Positions 58,158-64,000 of a stretch of DNA of 64,000 bases are shown here, piece after piece. The position numbers were made by a program, and so were the translations under genes. The stretch is from Rhyzopertha dominica (lineage: Eukaryota > Arthropoda > Insecta > Coleoptera > Bostrichidae): NCBI GenBank assembly GCA_025024175.1, contig QCXZ01000003.1:40262257-40326256 (forward strand). The letters are read 5' to 3'. The stretch's first letter is position 1, and the number at the start of each line of letters is the position of its first letter. Below the pieces are notes generated by a model. It was not told the DNA's origin, did no database searches, and worked only from the letters and a program-made list of their open reading frames with translations.

Positions 58158-58604
58158 TAGGCAAGTTTACAATAGTGACACGACGTCTGGCGGCAGATAC
58201 ATAAACTATTAAGAACAGTACTTTAATACTGGAAAAAGGCGGAATTATTGTGTAGTAGTGCTGTTTTTGTTATATCGTATTAGCATTTTTAAATTGTGAG
58301 CAGTGAATATTATTAAGAAAAAGGGGATACATGTAAACACAAAAAGCATGTGTGATATTATATTATAATAGTAATATGAGGTTATGTGATTAAGCGGTTA
58401 TCACATAGGTTATTGCCACGAGTGTGTTTTGGTTACCATTACCAGTTCCTTTGTAATAATTATATTGAATATACTCGGTTGCGAACCCATCTGTGTTTCA
58501 TTTTGAGATACGGACGAGTATATTATAATAGCAAGTACTGTTTATTTCCGCCATTTGCAAAGACACACTAGCGCCACCAACCAACGGTCGATAAACTCTC
58601 CTAT
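58158..58604. repeat. Host repeat without insertion (empty site)
   Basis: Paralogue of 50804-51735 lacking the 495-bp element. The junction reads ATTATATTATAATAGTAATA at about 58360-58380. It serves as the pre-insertion reference for the element at 51013-51507. Confidence 0.78.
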
Positions 58605-58609
58605 AGCTA

Positions 58610-59415
58610 TAGTAGAATCAGGACATTAAATTTCATGCCATTCTCTAACCTTAGAGTTGGATTTTGAGGCGAATTAATGCTGAGCAACAAATGCACATTG
58701 CATAATAGGGCACGGTAACATTTCTGCACGCTGCTGTATTTGATAGCAAAATGCTTTTGCATATCTGCATTCCCACGAAACACGCTCTAAGCAAAATGTA
58801 ATATGCTGATATTTCCCTACTCAATATTTGCAATAACCACATATTTGAATTAAGTAGGTACCATAATTACAGACTGTGTATGTCTTGTTAGACATAATAC
58901 ACGATATTATCATTGAAAACAGCCTTCAAGGTTATGATTCTTTTATTTCAGTTTTTGAATTTACACTTTTCTCAGAATACATGATCCTGCAAATTCTGAA
59001 ACATAAATATCCATAGGGTGATCATTGTCTTTCAAAGCTAATTCGAAGCTTTAGGAGTAAAAAAAAAATTACTTCACAAGATGTATTTGGAAAAAAACGA
59101 CATCACTACATATCTATGAATATAGTAGTAAGCGATGGTTAACTGGGTAAGCAGGTTAAATACATGTCTGCAAAAGTGCTTGTCATCTTTGACCGGGAAT
59201 CTAAGCCGGACCTTTGGGATGACGCTCCAGTGCAATGTCAACTACTGAATTCTGAATTTTTATATGGCCAATGCCTATTTTATTCATTGAGGCATTCTAC
59301 GATTTAGGTCAAAGTACTTTTACGGAATTAAATTCAAGATGGAAGAACAATCTCTGGCGTCAAAAAATGCGTAAAATTGTAATTGCGCAGAGGATCGGTG
59401 TGCAGGCGCGTTTTG
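58610..59415. other. No gene recognised
   Basis: AT-rich sequence. An 80-codon plus-strand frame (59271-59513) runs into the SINE at 59425 and has no recognisable domain. Confidence 0.4.
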
Positions 59416-59424
59416 AAGTCAAAG

Positions 59425-59535
59425 TAGTGTTTCATATAAATGACGAGTTCCTACACGGTAAAAACGATGAACCCGGAACCTATTTATTGCTACTCAAATA
59501 TGCTAATCACTAAACCATGGCATATATATGTCAAA
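59425..59535 (-). mobile_element. tRNA-derived SINE head
   Basis: On the minus strand, ATGGTTTAGTGATTAGCATA is an A-box-bearing D-arm. After a typical spacing comes GGTTCCGGGTTCATCG, close to a T-arm with B-box. The order and distance match tRNA-derived SINE heads. The 3' body to the left (towards 59300) is not recognisable. Confidence 0.55.
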
Positions 59536-60060
59536 TTATTGCTAGTGTACGCCATCCGGCGCGTTTGTAGCTGGGTAGCTCGTCGATCGTTATTTGCGAG
59601 CTTCAGAGCGGACTTCTGCTACGGTGTGGTGATCATATTTATTTATTTATTTATTTATTACGTGTATGATTGATAATAAGAATGTGAAAATTTGATTGGG
59701 TTTTTACAGGTAAATATATTTCTGAAAAAGCATGCTAGTAGATAAAATTGTAAGGAACAAAAAGCCACAATATTTGTTCAGTAATAGCGAATTTCACGTT
59801 CGCAGCAGAAATTTGGAATATACCTACATATCCCAACAATACCTCAGCATCGCAAAGAATTATTCAAAAGATCATTTTCTTGTAACGCCTCTATTACACT
59901 GAACCGGTTGTCTTCCATTAAAAATTCTTAAGTACAACTCGAGCGCGTTGTTTAACAGCAGCTTCTCAGAAATCAGTGAAAATATTGCATTCCGTGACTA
60001 GTACTGTCCACGACTTCACTTCCCTCTTACCTGCAATACTCTGTTATGGTTTAAAAATAA

Positions 60061-60103
60061 AATTTATTATTATTACGGTTATTACTATTATTATTAGTAT
60101 TAT

Positions 60104-60168
<65 letters not shown>

Positions 60169-60196
60169 TTATTATTATTAATATTATTATTATTAA

Positions 60197-60228
<32 letters not shown>
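60061..60228. repeat. Trinucleotide microsatellite (ATT/ACT)n
   Basis: A compound run: imperfect TTA repeats, then an almost uninterrupted ACT run (about 60103-60167), then TTA repeats to about 60228. The Thr/Ile and Ser/Asn-rich open frames on the two strands here are products of the repeat, not genes. Confidence 0.97.
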
Positions 60229-60789
60229 TTTTCCAACTTCCTCCTTTCTAAATTCAATTGTAGCACTACTAAACTGTTGAGGTTGTTCCTTCACAGAAGT
60301 GGAATAATTCTCATATCAACTCGATTAGAATAAAATTGCAGTGTTAAGGGGACGAAAAAACAATTTTAAGTCTTCAATACTTGATCTTGTCGGTATTATA
60401 TTTTTCTGCAAAGGTTTATTTTTAAGACTCCCAACAACTGTTAGTTTGTGCATATCTCTTCAAAAGGAGGTCACCAATAAAAATGATAAATGACTGTAGA
60501 TGCAATTAATTAACTCTTTCTCAGTTTGTTCAATTTTATACTGTTGGTTTCAATCGCGGTGTCTGAAATATTAGAATTCAGTACTGCTTATCAGCTTCAA
60601 GCGTGTCGAAGACGATGATTACGGTTTCGCGATAGGGAGGCATTAAACTTATTAGAGTATCAAAACTGTAAAAGGTGGTAAACATGGTATATGTTTGGGT
60701 AAACGTTATTTTGGTCCAAATATACCTTTTCCATTTGTAGCACGCTACTGCACCTCGATTCAGATACAATGTGCGCTCGCCACATACCT

Positions 60790-61160
60790 CATTTTCTGGT
60801 CCAGCGGGGTAAACTTAATGCCCTGTGGGGGCGGACCTAGCGTCTGAGTATGTTATTGTTCCAATTGCACACTACATCGATTCGGGTTTATTGAATTATA
60901 TCAATCAATAGGCATGCATGAGCCATTGTTGACTCTGCCAGTAATTAATGATAATTAGGAGAGACGCCGGAGCTGACGCCGTGTTCGATAATAATTAGCG
61001 TAAAAACCCCCTGGGTAATTTGCGAGATCGTGTTCTCCACTATTGTCTCCGTGCACAATGCAGGAAACGGAAGTTGAACGTCCGAATTTCCTGGAAAATC
61101 TGGGTCTGGCGAGATATTTGACGTGCCGGAGATAACAAACAGCAGATGAAATCAATATGG
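60790..61160. other. Base-balanced unique block, candidate conserved non-coding element or upstream exon
   Basis: Moderate GC and free of repeats. On the minus strand all three frames stay open for long stretches at about 60955-61155, including one reading NISPDPDFPGNSDVQLPFPA and one reading MISSAVCYLRHVKYLARP. None resembles the missing first discoidin-domain exon of Ddr. Could be a Ddr 5' untranslated exon or regulatory DNA; undecided. Confidence 0.25.
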
Positions 61161-61311
61161 TAAAATGGTGACCATAAGCTACATTGATAAATATTTATAA
61201 AACTTCTCTTCACTATTTCTATCATTAAATTTACAACAAAAATCATTGAGCAAAGCAAGGAAGTTTTTGTCGATTTGTTTTCATATTTGTGTTAAATTTA
61301 ATTAGCATCTT

Positions 61312-61644
61312 TTGACCTTTCTTTTGAAAGACGCATCTCGAGCATCCATTAATTTGCCTTTAGNTGAAATTGCTTACGTCTCCTGGGTAAAAAACGATAT
61401 TGCAAAGAACTGTAAAGAAGTTGTGGTGCACACCAAGAGGGCTACGACACCTCTTAGCGAGCGCGTTGGAGAATCTATAACTGTAAAGGTATTGAAAGAC
61501 AGTTTTGGAAAAATCGGCAGCTTACCATACTGTCGACTGTTAAAGGAAAACTCCAATATTCCAACCACGCAGCTAAGTAGGGAACAAGAAATTGGCCATT
61601 GTTCAATTCAAGCTACCAATCCTCCAAAAACTGGCCGAAGATAA
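61312..61644 (+). other. 110-codon open frame, unassigned
   Basis: Reads EIAYVSWVKNDIAKNCKEVV, VHTKRATTPLSERVGESITV and KVLKDSFGKIGSLPYCRLLK. The composition is protein-like and codon use is less A/T-skewed than in chance frames nearby. One ambiguous base lies at 61364. No family is recognised, and the same stretch is open on the minus strand (61374-61568). Most likely a mobile-element ORF piece; a host exon is possible. Confidence 0.25.
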
Positions 61645-61699
61645 TCATGATGGAAGACTTCAATCTTGCGATTAAATAATAGATCTACAGATCTACTGA

Positions 61700-62225
61700 T
61701 CACAGAAAACATCCTGTTTTTCATGAATAAAAGTTTATATTAAAGGGAGGGAAGGCAGGCCACAGTCCGACGACACGGAAAAGTTCATTTTTGGAAGGAT
61801 TTGTTGGTGATGGAGTATTCGTATTATTAAGATCAATAATCTTTGAAAAAAATTAAGTGGAGTGCGATATTTAAAATGCTTGTGGAAAGAGGTTCATAGT
61901 TCCTAATTTGTCTACATCTGGTTCTCAAAATTGTACCACATACGCTCACAGTATTAACTATTATAGTAATCATTAAGCCAATAAAAATACCTACTGGCAG
62001 ACATAGAAGTGGTTTAATTTTAATAAATTTTGGTACTTACCTATGCATATGTTTTTATTGATTGATTGATTATACCAGTGTACGGTCAGCACTTCTGCCA
62101 CTCCCGGATATACCGCCGGGCCGGCCGTCTATGCTGGGTTGGAGGGGCACATGCTGATTGCTAGTAGTGCGACTGCCTAGCGCATGTTAAGGGAGTATAA
62201 GGACTGAATGGGAAGGTTATATAGT
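61700..62225. other. No gene recognised
   Basis: AT-rich sequence with a short GATT run near 62058 and a GC-rich patch (CCGCCGGGCCGGCC) near 62110. Nothing assignable. Confidence 0.4.
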
Positions 62226-62229
62226 AACA

Positions 62230-62620
62230 TTCATTTTCTTTAAATGTTTTCTTGGTGCTGTTGACATCATTGGTCCATTTCAGAGTTTCTGTTCTAGCCA
62301 TTATTTTTCATTTTTTCCCTGGTTTCTGAATTATTCTCTCCATAGTTGTTTTTCGTGTAAAGCACGGTCTTCCTCTTTTTCGTTGGTCTCCGCTTAGCTC
62401 CCAAGTCTTTCGTCTGGTTTGCCTCTTTCCTTTAGATGTGTCCCTAGTATTTTATGTGTTTGATGTCGGTTTGGCTCGGCTGCATTGTTCTTCTTGTTGG
62501 AGGTCGTTTAAGAGTGCTGAGATTCTGTCGGCATTTTCCATTGAGGTTTACGTTGTTCGTAGTTCTTGAACAGTTTTTTCCAAACTACTTCTGAGCTTCG
62601 AGGGTAGTTTCCGTCTTCCA
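62230..62620 (-). pseudogene. Decayed mobile-element ORF, family uncertain
   Basis: The minus-strand translation shows EKTVQELRTT, a stop, then MENADRISALLNDLQQEEQC, KRQTRRKTWELSGDQRKRGR and TRKTTMERIIQKP. It is basic and charged, like a LINE gag/ORF1 or a linker. The phrase RISALLNDLQQ resembles RIPALLNDLEQ on the plus strand at about 32295, suggesting a shared element family. Confidence 0.3.
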
Positions 62621-62649
62621 GGATTTTATGTACCACAATTGTGTAATTT

Positions 62650-64000
62650 CCTATTGTATACACTTAACTTGTAGCGGTTCAAAATCCACGTTCGAGGCTA
62701 TAGCTCATTGACACCCGTTTATAAAAAAAAGTCTTAATATTTCCAAATACCAATTCATAAAATTTCTAGTTAAAAAATAACTGTTTCATTATTTGTGTGT
62801 ATTCTTCGTCACGAGAAAGATGGCTCTAGGCGTATGTTTTGGGGACATGGGCTTTGTCTGTATTTGACCGGTTCTTTTTTGCGCACTGATAAGCCAGGGA
62901 TTCGGCAAGAAAAATGCTTTGAATTAGTATCGAAAACAGCTTGTGGTTTAACGTGAATGGCGATAGGGCAAGTGTAAAATCTTCATTAAGATTCCTTGTG
63001 ATTGAGGGAGGTACTGCCCTATTCGCTCAAGGAAGTGCCCAGTTGGTTGTTTTGAGATTAAGGTACTGGATCTTCGATCTGTCGTTCGACAGGATTCAAA
63101 TTCACTAACCACGTTCCACGCGGAAATCAGAGCAGAATAACGGATTCCAATCAAAACCCTCGACAGAAGAGGTAACTATTTAATATTTTTCGATCATTGC
63201 TGTGTCTAGTGCCAATACGCATCGTCTTATCCTATTTTAGGGTTTTTAATCCCGGCGTAAATCGCTTTTGTATCGCGGTGTCTATCATCTACGTGCCCTT
63301 GTCAGGGAGGTGCGCTCCTGTTCCCGTTTGACCGTCGGATCTGTGGGACATCCTGAAGGATTGGGTCACCGTATTAACAGCCCGTACGATCGTCATCCCT
63401 GCCCATCCCGAAGCCGTCTAGAGAGCCACAATTCGCCCTAAAATTCGTAAAGCATTTATAGGAAAACCAGATAAGTTGCATGACAAATGTGTTGTACAGT
63501 TTTTTTCATTGACTAGTCGCGAAAACAGCATATTTATAGACGCTTGCATTTAATTAAATCAGATATAATTCATCTGGATTTATCGAAACGCGTAACTATT
63601 GGTAATTGTTTGATTTATTAAGAAATTGTAGAAAACGTTTATTTGTAAACTGAACGTGTACACGTACGGTGAAGAAATTGAACATTTTGTTTGTTTCTTT
63701 TTTTGTTTTGTCAGAAAAGTATTGACTCAATAATTGAATAGTTATTTATCCGAGCGATCAAATCGACGGAGATTTTTTTAATGCGTTTAATTATTTTGTT
63801 GATTTTAGATGAACTTTTAGTCATCGATTTGCGCTACGGATTAGTAATTTTTTTGTGAATATCGCCCTAATATTTAGTTGCATACTTACCTGTAATTATA
63901 CTTTCATCCACGGGAGATATTAAATTTATTTATATATTATTAGTGCTTTTATCAGTCATTACAAATCGTTTTTATACCTACTTGGAATTTCTTGGTTTAT
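62650..64000. other. No gene recognised
   Basis: AT-rich sequence with one base-balanced patch (about 63240-63430). A 68-codon minus-strand frame (62948-63154) has no recognisable domain. The missing N-terminal Ddr exon was looked for here and not seen. Confidence 0.4.

Noticed and set aside
59976..60266. Thr/Ile-rich and Asn/Ser-rich frames on opposite strands
   Set aside because: They are translations of the ATT/ACT microsatellite.
1..64000. CRISPR arrays, prokaryotic operons or rRNA genes
   Set aside because: No spaced short repeats, ribosome-binding-site-led ORFs or rRNA-like sequence; spliced eukaryotic exons are present instead.

Overview
This is an AT-rich eukaryotic window, most likely from an insect or other arthropod. 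The evidence is a discoidin-domain receptor (DDR) gene with invertebrate-like protein sequence, GT-AG introns of very different sizes, and a mixed load of Penelope-like elements, Ty3/Gypsy, Jockey/CR1-type LINEs, Tc1/mariner, hAT and tRNA-derived SINEs. I cannot settle the order from sequence alone. No intact protein-coding gene is fully contained here.

The one host gene I can support is Ddr on the minus strand. Four exons (36191-36422, 26291-26438, 11547-11717 and 11352-11485) join in phase. They encode most of the extracellular discoidin domain and the first half of the discoidin-like domain that follows. Introns of about 9.8 kb, 14.6 kb and 61 nt separate them. The exon for the start of the discoidin domain and the transmembrane and kinase exons were not found. 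Everything between 11.3 and 36.4 kb that is not an exon is therefore Ddr intron.

The rest is a mobile-element graveyard. Positions 1-6483 are a diverged second copy of 40058-46672. The left copy ends exactly at a 100-N gap, so an alternative-haplotype contig placed in the scaffold is as likely as a true segmental duplication. Two islands within it (about 440-855 and 5090-5700) are almost identical between copies while the rest carries many substitutions and indels. Penelope-like reverse transcriptase remains occur at 2.07-2.36, 7.1-7.8, 32.5-34.1, 37.5-37.7 and 42.0-42.3 kb. Ty3/Gypsy remains lie at 13.5-14.0, 16.2-17.7, 22.2-23.5 and 27.2-27.4 kb. LINE remains lie at 24.9 and 47.0-49.3 kb. 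DNA elements with recognisable ends are at 10.85, 29.26-30.35 (hAT, perfect 8-bp target duplication), 39.14-39.84, 47.66-48.76 and 51.01-51.51 kb.

The most striking signal is a set of hammerhead self-cleaving ribozyme motifs, identified by CUGANGA, stem II, GAAA, a very short stem III, a cleavage triplet and a closing stem I. They occur at 6759 (-, decayed), 8409 (+), 14373 and 14654 (+, a tandem pair 277 nt apart), 20069 (-, in the sense orientation inside a Ddr intron), 34288 (+, just after a Penelope-like ORF), and 56485 and 56813 (+, a tandem pair 328 nt apart with intact cores). The last pair has a TATA-like box before the second ribozyme and is flanked by about 170-bp inverted arms. The tandem pairs have the architecture of retrozymes or Penelope pseudo-LTRs: monomers bounded by ribozymes that could be excised and circularised.
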